This document shows positions 1-12,513 of a stretch of DNA of 64,000 nucleotides, one piece after another (positions within the stretch are counted from its first letter, which is position 1; each line of letters begins with the position of its first letter). Made by a program: the position numbers and the translations under genes. The stretch is from Rostratula benghalensis (taxonomy: Eukaryota; Chordata; Aves; Charadriiformes; Rostratulidae). Where the stretch lies: contig VXAI01000158.1 in assembly GCA_013399305.1 (NCBI GenBank), forward strand, positions 248,001-312,000, read 5' to 3'. The notes below the pieces were generated by a model. The model saw only the letters and a list, made by a program, of their open reading frames with translations. It ran no database searches and was not told the DNA's origin.

Positions 1-1599
1 AAAACTTTTCCTTCAGTTATACATTCAGTTTCTGATACTGAAAAAGTCAAATTGACATTTTTATTGTTTCTTCTCATTCTGAAAGCAAAAAAAGCAGTTT
101 ACTTCATTAAACATTTCTATACAATGTCTTTGTCTATACTTCAAACTATTGTCTATAGTTATTTGTTATTCTGCAATGTTAACACTATGCATTTGAAAAA
201 TATGAGTTATTTCTATAAAACCAGTAGGAAGTCAAATCTCAGTTTGGAAATCTTGTTCCCTTCTCTCCCAACCCCCACCCCAAGGTACCTCCTTTCAGAT
301 TTATGAAAGAAAACATTTCTTTCTGTAAAAGGTTTTTGTATGCCAGCATCTGGAAGTGTTTATTTCAGTGGCGTGTAATCTATCTGTGGATTTAGTTAGC
401 ACCAGACCCCCTTTTGTGTACTCCTGACTTAAAATTTTTATAAATGATCTTGTTGAATTTGTGCCAGCGTGCACATGGTTTGGCTGATTGCTGCATATAT
501 CCTTTACCTGCCAGTCACCTTTGATTTATATCCCTTCCCCTCTGCTTTTGCCTTCCAAAAATGGTGCCACTGAACTGTCCTCTAAATCATCTTATTGGAT
601 AAATTACTCCAAGATGAGATGGTACGCTTTTGGCTGGCTCCTCGACAGAAGGCATTCCTGTAATCCATCCTTGCCCGCCCTCTGTAGAACCATTCAAAAA
701 AAAAAAAGAGAATGAACAGGGGAAATGGGGCTCCCTCTTCTATCTCAGCGCTATTTCTTCCAGTGCTATTCAGAAACACAAAGTCGGACGTTTGATTTAT
801 ATGGCTCTTAATACCATCTGAAGGCACATAAACTGTTTGAGAATCTTTCGTGTACCCTCTCCTGAACTGAACTTCTTCATTATAGGGGCTTAATCCCGAG
901 AATATGGTTGTACCATTTTCTCCCAGACTAATGAAAACGTGAAAAAACAGCCTACTTAAGAACATTTTAAAGTATTTCATTTGGAATAGATTATACAATG
1001 TGCATGACAGTTCTTTCCATGATAAAAATCACCATTGGTTTCCTTAAACCAAACAGCTAATTCTCCTTCAGAATAACAACAGCTCTGTAAGCCTTTCTTA
1101 ATGACATTACTAATTTGGGGAGTTTTATGAAGTTTCCTGGAGAAAAGCAGGTGGCTTGGCAGTAATTTAAAAGGTTCACAATTTGTGGTAGCGGTTTCAG
1201 GGGGTTTCATGTTTCTGAAGAGGGAGACCAAGCTGCATAGCGCTTAAGAGCATCTGACACAATGATGTATCATTTTGGACTAAGTTTCCAGAAGTTCGTT
1301 GGCCATTAAATGTGCTGCTTGACTTTATGTTGCAGTTCCCCAGCTGTCTCTACTGGGGGTAATCTTAACGCTCAAGCAGAATTTATTAATGAAGGCATAA
1401 GCTTGCAGTACTGATGAAACCGTAAGTTGCCCAGATGATTTCATTAAACGGGAACATAGATTTTTGAGATAAGACAAAAACGTCATTTAAGGAGATCTGA
1501 AAAGAGCTGGCTCGTTTTCTGCCGAGCACTGGGAAAGTATTTACAAACGGTCTGGATAGTATTTGATATCCTGTGGGGACATTTAAAATTCTTGGATTG
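1..1599. other. Unique AT-rich sequence, no gene seen
   Basis: Open frames here are short and match no family I recognise. The longest, on the minus strand at 582-998, runs through a poly-T-derived phenylalanine stretch and has no supporting features. I see no interspersed repeat. The content is consistent with intergenic or intronic DNA. Confidence 0.6.
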
Positions 1600-1870
1600 C
1601 ACATACATCAGTGTCTCGCTGCACAACACAGTGCATGAATTGTTGGGGAGCGGCGCGCGAGGCTGTCAGGCAGTATAGATGTGGTTCTGTTGAGGCAGGA
1701 GATACCGGGCGTGAAACGACTCTGCCCGTGCAAGATTGCAGGGCCGGGAGGGAGGGAGTTTTGGCTGCTCCCTCGTGTCGCTGCCTCCTCAAGCAGGATA
1801 CGCTTGGAAGGGCTAAACGCGACACATGCATCTGGCTCAACCGGGGAGTGCCGGATTTAAATCCTTCTCA
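1600..1870. promoter_or_regulatory. CpG-rich patch in AT-rich surroundings
   Basis: About 16 CpG dinucleotides lie between 1650 and 1860, including a GCGCGCG run near 1653, while the flanks have almost none. Both strands stay open for about 85 codons, which is common in GC-rich DNA and is not evidence of coding by itself. Possible readings are an unmethylated regulatory element, a small CpG island of an alternative promoter, or an unrecognised exon. I saw no TATA box or clear splice pair that would decide between them. Confidence 0.35.
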
Positions 1871-1882
1871 TACCTGATAAGT

Positions 1883-1899
1883 AAAAAAAAAAAAAAAAA
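1883..1899 (+). repeat. Poly-A tract (17 A)
   Basis: A run of 17 A directly follows the CpG-rich patch. No processed-transcript body is recognisable upstream, so I treat it as a simple tract and not as a retroposon tail. Confidence 0.7.
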
Positions 1900-2550
1900 T
1901 AATTCTGGTTTAGCAAACCGATTTGCTAGCCCTGCTAGCGAGAAGACAATAAGTAAGATGCAAAGTTTGCAATCAGCTGAGTCTCTCCTATAAATGAAAG
2001 CAACTCGTAATCTCGTAAACCGTATACAATTCATTTTTTTCTAACTCTATGGGCAGATTCAAATACATACTAGAGACACTTTACATGTTGTACTGATGTC
2101 AGAGGATCTGAGGATAAGAATATATTGTTTTTTAAATGAATTGTATGTTCTTATATGCCTCCTGAGAGGCTTAAAAGACCTTAGTATAAATGAACATCGG
2201 AATTCTGGTACAGATTCAAGGCAATCCAATGTGTAACAGAGCTGCATAAATATGTTTTTCAAGGGTAGGGTGAGCAAATACAATTCTACAGCAGATACCA
2301 GGTAAAAAAGGTAACCTAATTAAATATTCCAAGTTACTACACAAAATAAAACAAAATAATTTCCCATGACTTTGTAACGATAGTGACGTTGCATCCATCT
2401 AGCAAGTACATTCTGCTACATAGGTTAAAAAATAGAAATCAGTAATTGAAGAATCTTAAGAACAAGGTGGGGCTCTTTTCTGACTTGTCATTACACAGAA
2501 TAATCATGCAGGTCCCTGCAGGTTTCACATCCTTTAGATTTTGGACGATA

Positions 2551-2574
2551 TGACGTCCTTACACCATGATGTCA
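2551..2574. promoter_or_regulatory. Two near-consensus CRE-like octamers
   Basis: TGACGTCC (2551-2558) and TGATGTCA (2567-2574) each differ by one base from the CREB/ATF site TGACGTCA, 16 bases apart. Isolated octamers occur by chance. The pairing, and the CpGs kept in AT-rich DNA, make this a modest regulatory candidate only. Confidence 0.25.
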
Positions 2575-2699
2575 CGCCAGACGAGTTGTGGTAGCGGCAC
2601 TCTGTACGCTGTTTTCAGGCATCCCTTGAAAACGAGGGTTCATTCATATTTTTCTCCCTGGCAGTTTTCAAAGTGCTTCATGGAGTAAAAGGGCTCACG

Positions 2700-2790
2700 G
2701 TTGTCACTTCACCTCTGGCAAGGGCCGGCGCCGGCGGGGATGTGAAAGGCAGCAGCTGGGTCAGGCTGCCGCGGTGCTGCAGGGCCTCGT
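2700..2790. promoter_or_regulatory. Second GC-rich patch with 12-bp palindrome
   Basis: The perfect palindrome GCCGGCGCCGGC occupies 2724-2735, and seven CpGs fall within about 60 bases. The patch sits about 150 bases after the CRE-like pair and about 850 bases after the first CpG patch. It may be part of a conserved regulatory block, but no transcript structure is visible. Confidence 0.3.
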
Positions 2791-5700
2791 AGCACAGGAT
2801 GTGAGCTGTCTAGATGAAACATTATGAGAACCTCAGGCTGGTGTAATATAACCGTTTGTGTCGGAATTAACCTATGGCTGAAGAAAATTGGGCAGAACTT
2901 AATTTCTCATGAGCAGGATCTCCACTTCAGACGCTCTTTTCGGCCACTGACGCGGGTCAGACTTCCTTCTGTTGCATTGAGCGTGGATAGATGCTGGACC
3001 TGTGGACATCTCCAGCATCACCACCTTGTCACTTTGCAAATAAAGAATGTAGAATCTCTAGAATAACATGGTAAATCTGGAAAGGAGCAAATAATAATCT
3101 GGGAACACCAAAACCAAGTGGAAATATGTATTTTATAACTCTTATTATCTGTTATTTTCCATTCTAGTTGCCTACTTGCTTGTTCATGAAGTCCTATAAT
3201 AATACTCAAACTTGAGCACCTGTTGAACAATGCGTTGCACAGAGGAGAAGACAAAAGTTTAAATGGGGATTTTGTGTTTTGTTTCTGTCTGTTTATCATG
3301 CCCCACACACACACTTCTCATTTACACCTTTGATACCACTAATAGCAGAAAAAGTTCTCTGGTGAGCAGTGGCACCAATGATGCTTGGTTTCCTCTGGTT
3401 TGTGTCCTCTGTCCTCTCTACCCGCCATGGGAATGATACTGGTTCTCCCCTTACCCCTCTGATATGCCTCCAGGCGGCAGAAGGCAACACTGCTACGTGG
3501 TTACGAGAAAATCTCTTATAACATCTAAGTTCTCCTTTTGTCCAAACCAGACCCATTTCGGGGGGCCTGACAGCACCCTTGGTAGAGCTTGCAAATATTT
3601 CTCTAGTGGAATCAAACAAAAGCACCAGGCTTGAGGCAGCTGAACGCACTTTTTGAATTTCAGTTGGGGGTTTCTGTGTTTCTTCCTTTCCTTGAGGATT
3701 TGCACTATTCCAGCTTTCCTGGACTTTTAACTTCAAGGTCGCATAAACCTCAATTCAGCAAAGCAATCATCAGCTTAATTTTTAAACTATACCTTCGGTC
3801 TGATAAAAGCACAGGCTAAATTGAGGTGTTCAGTGTTATTAGTAAAGTATGTTTTGATTCATCTGTTACTTCAAAATTATTTTTTAAAAATGTATTGCAC
3901 ATAGGAGAAAAAATGGAGGAGGATGCTGGTAGAAGCAAAGGATTTTCAGGGATGGAAACAGAGATGCAGAGAAGTGTATGCTTATAGTTTATAAATGTAT
4001 CTATATCTAAGTGTATATTAGTAAATAAACCCAAGAAAATAGTCTCTGCCATGTGAAAAGCTTTAACATTTGTCATCTGTACATGAAGCAATCCTTCCTG
4101 GCATCTTGGTTTCTCTGGACATTTAATTTACAGTAGTTCTTTTGTCAGTGGTGGTGACCTCAAAGGCAGATTTGATGAAGAAGACAAGATCCTGGCATTT
4201 CTGCTGCTGGCATGAAAGGTGGAATGTTTCAAAATTATGTTTAGTGGAGAGAGAGGATGGTTTAAGCAAGAGGTGGACTGAAATTTTAGATTCAGTTATT
4301 TTCATTGTGTTCCATTTCTGAAAATAAGCATGGATGCTGCTCAGCTGAGTCAGTGAAAATTATACATCTGTGTGTACTGTAAAGGTGGGTGCCAGAATAA
4401 GAGAAGAAAACAAAGGGTCCTTAAAAAGTGCTAGCAATAAGCATAAAATGAGATGAAACTGAGATTGAAATTAAGATTTCTGGCCTTTTACTATTTGCCT
4501 CACTGCAAAGTTTTGGAAGATACTTAAAGAATTTAAATGTAAACTGGCTACAGCAGTGGGCCACTACTGTGGTGTTAGCAGAACTAGAGAAAAATCGAGA
4601 AATGAGGGGAAATTCTTGAGAGGAAAATCATCAGATTCTAGAAAATGAAAAAAGTTAATCAGGTACCAGTAATGGTTTTAGTGCTGTGTAATACCATACT
4701 TACATTTGTCACTGTGATGTCCAGTTTATGATTAAGCTTCAACAGGGGCTTTCAAGAACACCTCTTGTATCTACTGTTCTGCAGTGTCCAAATGTCACCA
4801 TCAGGACGGTTTTCTGCTTTTAAACCAAAAGTTTCTTACTCCAAGTTATATCACCCTAAATAATTCATTTCCCTTCTTGGTGATTAAGTTATTTAGTTTG
4901 TTATTGGTAGAAGTTACACCCTCTTCCTCCATGTCACTCAGTTACAGGAAAGAAGGTAGGAGGAGGGATTTTTTTCTTGGGGAGACACAATTATGTCTCT
5001 CTGCAAGTATTTTTGTGAGTTAATATGAATGTGGATAAAAAGTTTAATGTATTGGTCTTCATAAGAATTCTGAGCTATTCTTCACAGATTAACATATGTC
5101 AAATAGGTGGTTTCCTTCAGGCTTTGATTGCTGAATGAGTATGGAACCTGGAATATACTCAAGCGTTTTAAAAAACTTTCTATTCCGTTTCACCAGTTTG
5201 GAATGAATTCCACAACTGAGAGCTCTACCTAAAAAATTATATGCCTCTAATTTCACATAATTTAAATCCCAATAATTCTAGGATAATGATGATGATGATG
5301 ATGATGATGATGATAATAATAATAATAATAATGAAGCATAAGAAGAAAAGTGGAAAAAAAAATCACACAATGAGTGTTTGCATAGGGCTGCTAACACTGG
5401 CAGGTTAAGTAGGTGGAGAGAGGTTGGTACCCAGCCTGGAGAAATGGTACTCATGCAACATTTTGGGCTGTGGACAAGCACAAGTCAGTCTTTAAACGTG
5501 GTGATGTGCTGACAGGATTGTCATTTTTGATGGTAAGGAATTGAGCCAAGGGGAAAAACAATAAGACTCTCTAGAGCTCTAAATGTGTTAGTTTCACTGC
5601 AGAAGGTGATAAAAGTGCTGGAAGCAAGAGGTCTCCATGCAGAATTATTGCCCTACAAATGGCCTGGAAGTGAGACATATTAATTTCAAGCAGGTTAATT

Positions 5701-8700
5701 TTGTCGGTGGTGAAGGGTTTGGGTATATTTTTTTTTTTTTTTTCTTGCAAGGAGAAGGAAAAATTACTAATATTTACCATCAAGACTGTAGTTCTAATAG
5801 GTGTTTAAATGTGATGCCTAAATTGCCATCAGAAGATATAGTGTAAGTTTGGAGTGTAGATGAGGTGCTTCTGAGGAAAAGCATACAGCTCCTTCTGCAT
5901 CTGTTAGCAAGAAAGTTTAAACAATCTCACCATTGTGCATGAAGGTGGTTTTTTTATAAAAACATATGGTGCAGAAGAAAAGTATTTGCTTGTTGCCACT
6001 TTAGGAAGGTTGGGATTTAATAGCTTAATAGATAGATGAGTCCATCTTTGTCCATCCTTTACTATGGTCATACTTAGGTGATAAAAAGAGATAACCAGGT
6101 ACAAGAGAGCTCAACAATTGATAACAAACTATTAATTGTGGCTCTTTAGAATTTGTTGAAAGCCATCCATGTGATCAAGGAATATTAATTTGGGGAAATA
6201 ATTTTATAGCTAGTTCCAAATGATGAGAAGTGACTAGATGTTTTGAATGCTTAGCCTGACATAGGAAAACGAGTACTGGTTTTATTATGTTTTTTTTAAA
6301 GGTGCATGATGGCATTTCCTGAAAGTGGTATTTTTTCTCAAGTCTAAACTTCCATAACAGAAGTAAATTTCATTTAACTTTATAAAAGGGGAAAAAAAAG
6401 TCTTACTACTCTAACGTTTTTCAACGTAAGGACATCAGTCAAGATCCAGGACTCCTCTGTATTTGTATATTATTTGTCATCCACAAATGCAGAACAGAAG
6501 TTAATGATGTCTCAGTAGACAGAAGACAAATGGCAAGCTTTGGTAAGATAAACAGGAGAGGAGAAGGGAGATAGTGTTTATTAGCTTGTGAGGAAGTGAT
6601 TTCTGTACACAGATTATCCAACTAGTATAAGATTTTCTTTCTGTAGGAGCCATAACACAGAAGAGTTTTAAGAATTAAGTGACAGTGGGTGATAAAGTTA
6701 GTCTGCTGTTTTGCTTGTTCCTACCGAAAAAGGTGCTTCAGAAGATGTGCTGGCTTGAACGTTTGGTGAGTGCACAGAAAAGAGTGGCCAATGCACTGAG
6801 CGAGGTTGTAAGCTGACATCTGATGGTAGATGTGCTGCTCCATAGGAGAAGGATACGTCATGTAAGAAGAGGAAGGTAGATTGTAATGCAAGCAGCTGAG
6901 AGGAAGGTTGAAAGTGATGGGCAGGAGAAATGAGGAGATTATGACTTGGTGCAAGCAAAAAAAAACATTGTTTTTTTTTTCAAAGCTAGGTTCATAAGTG
7001 TTTCTGTAACTTCCTCAGTGAGAAGATCAGACCCTGGACAAAGGGTAAGGAAGGCAGTTACATGCCAATAGGATTGTAATCTGGAAAAAAAAGGTAAAAT
7101 AAAGCTACAATGTGAGTGTGAATATCGACAGCAGCCAGTATCAGAGATGACACCCATGTTATACACCTTGATGTTGGCAGTCACAAGGTTCTTGTTGAGC
7201 AGAGATGGAGGATTTGGAATAGGTGGGAGATGAGGAATTGCAGTTTATCCACATTCAGCCTGAGCTGGAAGCTTGACATGAGAACTCTCAGAGGGGCATG
7301 GAAAGCCAACTAGTCCTGAGTTATTCAGCCAGGAATCTTTATCGGTTGTATTATAGGGTAAGAAACGCTTACTGCCATGTCTGTGAGCAAAGGTTACAAT
7401 GTGCAGTATTATTTGCTTCCCCTAATTTATTACACACTTCCCAATTCATCAAAGCACAATTTCCTTCAGGTTGCTGAAGAAACCCCTTGTATTCCTTATT
7501 TTTTTTCATGGAAAGAATTCATTCTTGACTTTATAAGCTTTATTTTTAAGAAATCGTGGGTTCCAGGTTTCTAATAATGTCTCTTTCCAAAAAAGTAATA
7601 TTTCATGTTAAACTGATGTAGCAGTACTCAATTGCCTGTGCTCAGCAGCAACCATTTGTCTTTAGTACTTACTGACACATACCCCAAGAATAGTAGGAGA
7701 TATTGGGAAGTTCTGACTCACACCATTATAACTGAGTCTGCCGTTGTAACATCAAGTCAGAAAAAGTTTTCCCCGAGGGACAAGCCCAAGCTATCCAGAT
7801 TTAGATGTCCTCATCTGTAGTGATTTATCTGCTACTTAGGAAGCCTTGCACAGGCAAACACCATCATGTGTTTTTAAGCCACGTAGCAAGGTGGCTTCAC
7901 ATATGTGAAGTCAATGCCCTCTCTCCATTTCACGCTATGAGGGTGTGATTCTGGTGGGGTAGCCCCCAGTATCATTACAGGTACTTTGAATTGAAGCAGA
8001 CACACAAAATAATATTCTGTCTTAGGAACTTTGGACTCCTTGCAGGTTGCAGAAGAAATCTGGAGTCAAGTGCAGTGTAACAGAAAGGCAATAAGGCTTT
8101 GCTGGTTGGTCTGAGAAGTCCCCAGTGCCGCTGAATTTTTTAATACAGACATAGGGAAAGTTGCTGGAGCTCTGCATTCCCAGTGAGTGTTGCAGGTTTG
8201 GAAAATTTACATTGCAAAACTCTTAAACTTTACAGTTCTCCAAACATAATTTATTTGGGGTCTGGTTTCCTTGTCAAGTACTTTTGGAAAAAAGTTAATT
8301 GGGGATTGTAAAGTATTGAAGAGGACAAGTTAGCGACAGAGAGTTACTGAGTTGCCATTTGATAAATGAAGTGTAAGCAAACTCTTTTCATTCCAGAAGA
8401 GCCAGATGTTAAGTGCTTCATCTGTGGATTAAGAAAATGGGCAGCATTTACAGGCTCGGGGGCTGTATCTTGCAACACACTGATTTTGAAAGAGTGTCCC
8501 GGAGTCTTGAGGAATCGGTTGAACATGATGGGGCCAATAGAGCGCTGTAGCTGAAGGGGTTGATGTAGTCCTCAGCCAGGCAAGGGAATAGGAAATAAAA
8601 GTTTTCTGTTGTTCCAGGGCAAACACAGCTCAACTATTGTTCCAGTCTGGGTGTTCGTTTTTCAGTAAAAACCTCAACAATGGGAGAGGGCTCAAAGTTC

Positions 8701-9130
8701 TAGGAGAAATTGTGAGAGTCCAGGAAATCCCAACATGGAAATAAATACATGCAGTGCTTTGTCTGTGGAGTTTATCAAACTGAAGAAAATGTTGTGTATT
8801 CAGTCATTAAAGACCCACTAATAAGAAAAGTCTTGTGTTTTAGGGTTTTTAGTGCAAGCATTTAAAGTTATAAAGATATTCAGGGTGGGATTCCACTTGC
8901 TAGGTACAAACATCTGTATCAGAGCACAGTGACTAGATTTCCTTTATAGTCCATTGAGAGAATGGCTGTAATTTATCTCTTCCTAAGACAGATGTTTACT
9001 AGGAGTCAAATGAACCATGCCATGGAAATGCCTTTTTCTCTACCTTCACAGAATGATGTGTGTAGATGATACTGCCATTGCAGAGCTCTAGGCTTGGTGA
9101 GTCCTTCTCCTAGTATGCACCTTGACATTT
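2791..9130. other. Unique sequence, no gene or clear repeat
   Basis: Long unique stretch with only chance open frames. The 146-codon minus-strand frame at 3296-3736 was inspected; it has no recognised motif and low-complexity codon content. Purine-rich unique sequence lies around 6500-7300. The only repeat I can support is the GAT/AAT microsatellite near 5284. Confidence 0.6.
5284..5333 (+). repeat. (GAT)n-(AAT)n compound microsatellite
   Basis: About nine GAT units pass directly into about six AAT units. The reverse strand reads as a serine run, which is an artefact of the repeat. Confidence 0.9.
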
Positions 9131-9395
9131 AAGCTAGACAAATTCAAACTAGGAATAAGGCACAAATATTTTTAACAACATAACTAAGTGCTGAAATAAC
9201 TGAACTGATGGTTGTGACGGATTGTCCATGGCTGGAAATTTTAAAATCAAGATGAGATGTTTCTGTGAAAGCCGTGCTCAAGTTCAACCACAGCTATTGG
9301 ATCTGGGGAGAGCTGAGTCAAGAAAATTGTGTGGGTTGTGTTATGTAGCAAAGTCAAAATAGATGCTCCTTTCTGTCCCTAAGAGCTATGAATCA
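9131..9395 (+). mobile_element. Ancient CR1/L3-like LINE 3' remnant
   Basis: The segment keeps the order of landmarks seen in old amniote CR1 3' ends: an AATTCAAACTAGGAATAAGG-type block near 9150, a 'lysine-rich' A/T block, a TGGAAATTTTAAAATCAAGATG-like block near 9234 and a closing CTCCTTTCTGTCCCT...GAGCTATGAATC segment ending near 9394. It is far more diverged than the young CR1 copies in this window and has lost its reading frame. A second element of the same type is at 26050. The assignment is by recollection of the family consensus; a repeat-library search would settle it. Confidence 0.6.
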
Positions 9396-11197
9396 TAATT
9401 TGCCGGTGCTTCACTAAACTGTAAATGTGCAAATCCACTTTGAATGCAGGTCAACTCCTTATCCAGTTTGAATTCCTCATGTTCGAGTGCATTGTTTCAG
9501 AGGAAATTATTTGCAAAATTTGTGGTAATTTTCCTTTCTTAATATAGCTTTTTCGCTTCAAAGTTACAGTTTTCCATAACTACTTGTTATTTTGTGTTAT
9601 TCAACATATTCTGATCTTTTTTCTAAAACATAAACATCACAACTCTGTCACATAAGTTTCTGAGAAGAATTTTTGCAATTCATTATTAGAATAATTAGAT
9701 TAGAAAAAAATCAGCATTACTCTTAAAACTCATCAGAATATCCTCTTTTCCAAACCCTCAGAAAATTTGTGTCGTCTTTGCTCTATGCATTATCTCTATC
9801 CATTGTTACAAAGATTCATATAAACAAAGCGGGCTGAATACACCACCTTAATTAGAGTAATGGAAATAACAAGTTATTTCCATACTTTGAATGTCTTTGG
9901 CAAATTTCCATTGTGTCTACGTAATTAAGATATATTAATATTAATCTGGTAAGTACTGCAACTTTACATAGTGGAAAAATAAAATAAAATGGACCATGAG
10001 AACATTTTTCAATATCAGTTTCAATTTTAATACTTTATATTGTTGTGAAAAGGTATAAAAATGTGTTATTATTTTATTACCCCATTAAGAAAACAACGCA
10101 GCAACAGATGCTTGTTACCCCGATTTTCTCAGTCTGTTTATGGGGATGTTTTATCAAAATGGCTCTTTTAAAAGTTATAAAGATGTAATACTCCCCTAAA
10201 TTAGGTCATAAATGCCTAATGTGGAAAACTAATACATTTTATTATTTTTCAAGTATAGGTTTATGTATATTTAAATATGCAGCTGTTAGGAAGTCTGGAG
10301 CATGTATAACAGAAACATATTGCATTACAAGATGTTAGTGTCTCTCTCTGAGTATGTACATTCTTTATGTATATACCCACACAGGTTTTTGGCATCTGGA
10401 AGAGACTTCATTAACATTTTGGCTCAGTATTATTTTCTAATATCGTGGATTTTTAGGGTTTTTTTTTTTAAATGAATAGATGCAAATGCTAAATATTCTG
10501 AGCACATGCAGGTATTTTTACTTTGTATTTGCCAAAATCTTCTCTTACACAAATTGAGCAAGTGCATCTAAAATATGTATGTAAACATTAAATTCCATCA
10601 CATCAGCAATTGTATGCTGCATTTCTGAAAAATGGTAGATGTCCCTGCACCAGGAGAGGTAACAGGGCAGGGAAAGAATTTTTGGGGCCTTTAATTCTAA
10701 TTATTGCAGCTTTATAGTACTTTAAAAAAACCCAAAACCCAAACAAAAAATGACTAAGCGATCTTTATGCCATGTTGAGGCCCTCGTGCTTGTGAATAAG
10801 TGATAAATATATACAGAATTATCTTACTGTCCTTCAAATAGTTCTTTCAAAACACTTTTTTCCACGATGCTTACAAAAGCCTTGTCAGTAATTAGGCTAT
10901 CAGTGAGCTGATATGAGGCATAATAGTGAATGTGTTTTTCTTTGCGTTGCATTTTTATTTTTGTTCTGCCTGTACCTTTTGCCCTTACATGAAGATTTTT
11001 AACAATTTTATTTTGTTTAATACTCTTCTTGTACTTTAGAAAGCAGGGTCATGGGCTGTGAGTAGGGGCTCAGCAATGCAATACTAATATAAATAATTCT
11101 AAATGTCATAGAGCAGCAATTTAAATGAAGATAAATTAGGCATAAATACTTTATTAGAAGTAATGTGAAAACTCAACCTTGAACCAGGAAAGCCAAG
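9396..11197. other. AT-rich unique sequence
   Basis: Very AT-rich, with many homopolymer A and T runs and no open frame of note. No repeat or gene recognised. Confidence 0.6.
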
Positions 11198-11720
11198 GTA
11201 CTTGTGTACTGTGTGCAGGTATGGAGTCCCCAGTACAGGAAGGGCATGGATCTGATGGAGCGGGTCCAGAGGAGGGCTACAAAAATGATCAGGGGGTTGG
11301 AGCACCTTTGCTGTGAGGACAGGCTGAGGGAGCTGGGGTTGTTCAGCCTGGAGAAGAGGAGGCTCCAGGGAGGCCTAATAGCAGCCTTCCAGTATCTGAA
11401 AGGGGCTAGAGGAAGGCTGGGGAGAGTCTGTTTACAATGTTCTGTAGTGACAGGATGAGGGGCAATGGCTTCAAGCTGGAGAAGAGCAGATTTAGATTGG
11501 ATATTAAGAACAAGTTCTTTACTATGAGGGTGGTGGAGCACTGGAACAGGTTGCCCAGGGAGGTGGTTGAGGCCCCTTCCCTGGAGATATGCAAGGTGAG
11601 GCTCGAGGAGGCCCTGGGCAACCTGGTCTGGTTGGGGGTGTCCTTGCTGACTGTGGGGAGGTTGGACTAGATGACCTTTGGAGGTCCCTTCCAGCCTGGA
11701 CCATTCTATGATTCTATGAT
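11198..11720 (+). mobile_element. CR1 LINE, 5'-truncated 3' end
   Basis: A non-LTR retrotransposon copy holding only the end of the reverse-transcriptase ORF and the 3' UTR. Two frames joined by a shift near 11440-11458 read as the CR1 C-terminus, with the hallmarks VQRRATKMIRGLEHL, SLEKRRLQGG and [16 protein letters not shown]. The element ends in ATTCTATG-type repeats (11704-11720), the usual avian CR1 tail. It is 5'-truncated and cannot encode a functional protein. Confidence 0.95.
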
Positions 11721-12438
11721 CTGTAATATTTTTAGCTTCATCTTTGGTGTATCTTACCATGATCAAAATTAAGTATCAACAACTCTGATCCTGACATGAA
11801 GTTAAAACTCTTTCTCCTTGCTAGGTCTGGTCTCACTGCGTATGATTTCATATAACACTGAGTATATGCAATCATAGCAGACCTTATCATTACAGGCCTC
11901 CTTCCACACACACTTACTTTTAACCTCACTTTTAAGCTTTCTGTTTGAAGGAAGTGCTGAACCGTGGAACCTGATTTTCTCCATATCCTGAGGAGTTTTC
12001 CAATTGATGCCCTGCAGGCTTGGCTCTGCCTACGAAGCCCTTCTTTCTTCTAATCCTTGAGCAGCTGGGTTTCAGTTTTAGTTTGGGTGACAGGTGAATC
12101 GTGCTGCTTCACTTACTTCTGCATCTGAAGTTTCCACAAATTCAGAGATATCTGGCACCTGGTTTTGCTTTTGGTGTAGTTCTTATGCTGGTGATTTTCC
12201 ATCTTCTTTTTTTCTTATATCTATTCTCTGTGAGGGTTAGAAAGTTTACTATCTTTTCTTACTGGCCAGCAAATTTTGCTCCTCTTGTGTTGTGGCTGTG
12301 TTTATTTTGGCAGATAGAGTTTTTTTAGAAACATCTGCAGCATGATGCCCTCTCTTATTGTGTTCCATTCAATTATTTGTTTAGGCTAGAAACACGTGGT
12401 TGGTGTGGCATGATAATGTCCACAGGGTGGCTTATATT
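11721..12438. other. Unique sequence between two CR1 copies
   Basis: No gene recognised. The small plus-strand frame at 12101-12328 encodes a leucine/phenylalanine-rich peptide that looks like translated pyrimidine-rich DNA. Confidence 0.55.
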
Positions 12439-12487
12439 CAGGTTTTCAACCTGTGTTTGACTTTGTCCCCGTGGTTTTTCCACGGGG
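12439..12487. repeat. Two adjacent inverted repeats (hairpins)
   Basis: The first is CAGGTT-TTC-AACCTG, at about 12439-12453. The second is CCCCGTGG, a five-T loop, then CCACGGGG (12467-12487): a perfect 8-bp GC-rich stem. They lie about 30 bases before the CR1 copy that starts near 12514. No known RNA family was recognised. Confidence 0.6.
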
Positions 12488-12513
12488 AAGGATCTGAAAA
12501 AGGAACTTGGCAA

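Noticed and set aside
3296..3736. 146-codon minus-strand open frame
   Set aside because: No recognised motif, no splice signals around it that fit, and it covers ordinary unique DNA. Length is within chance range for 64 kb.
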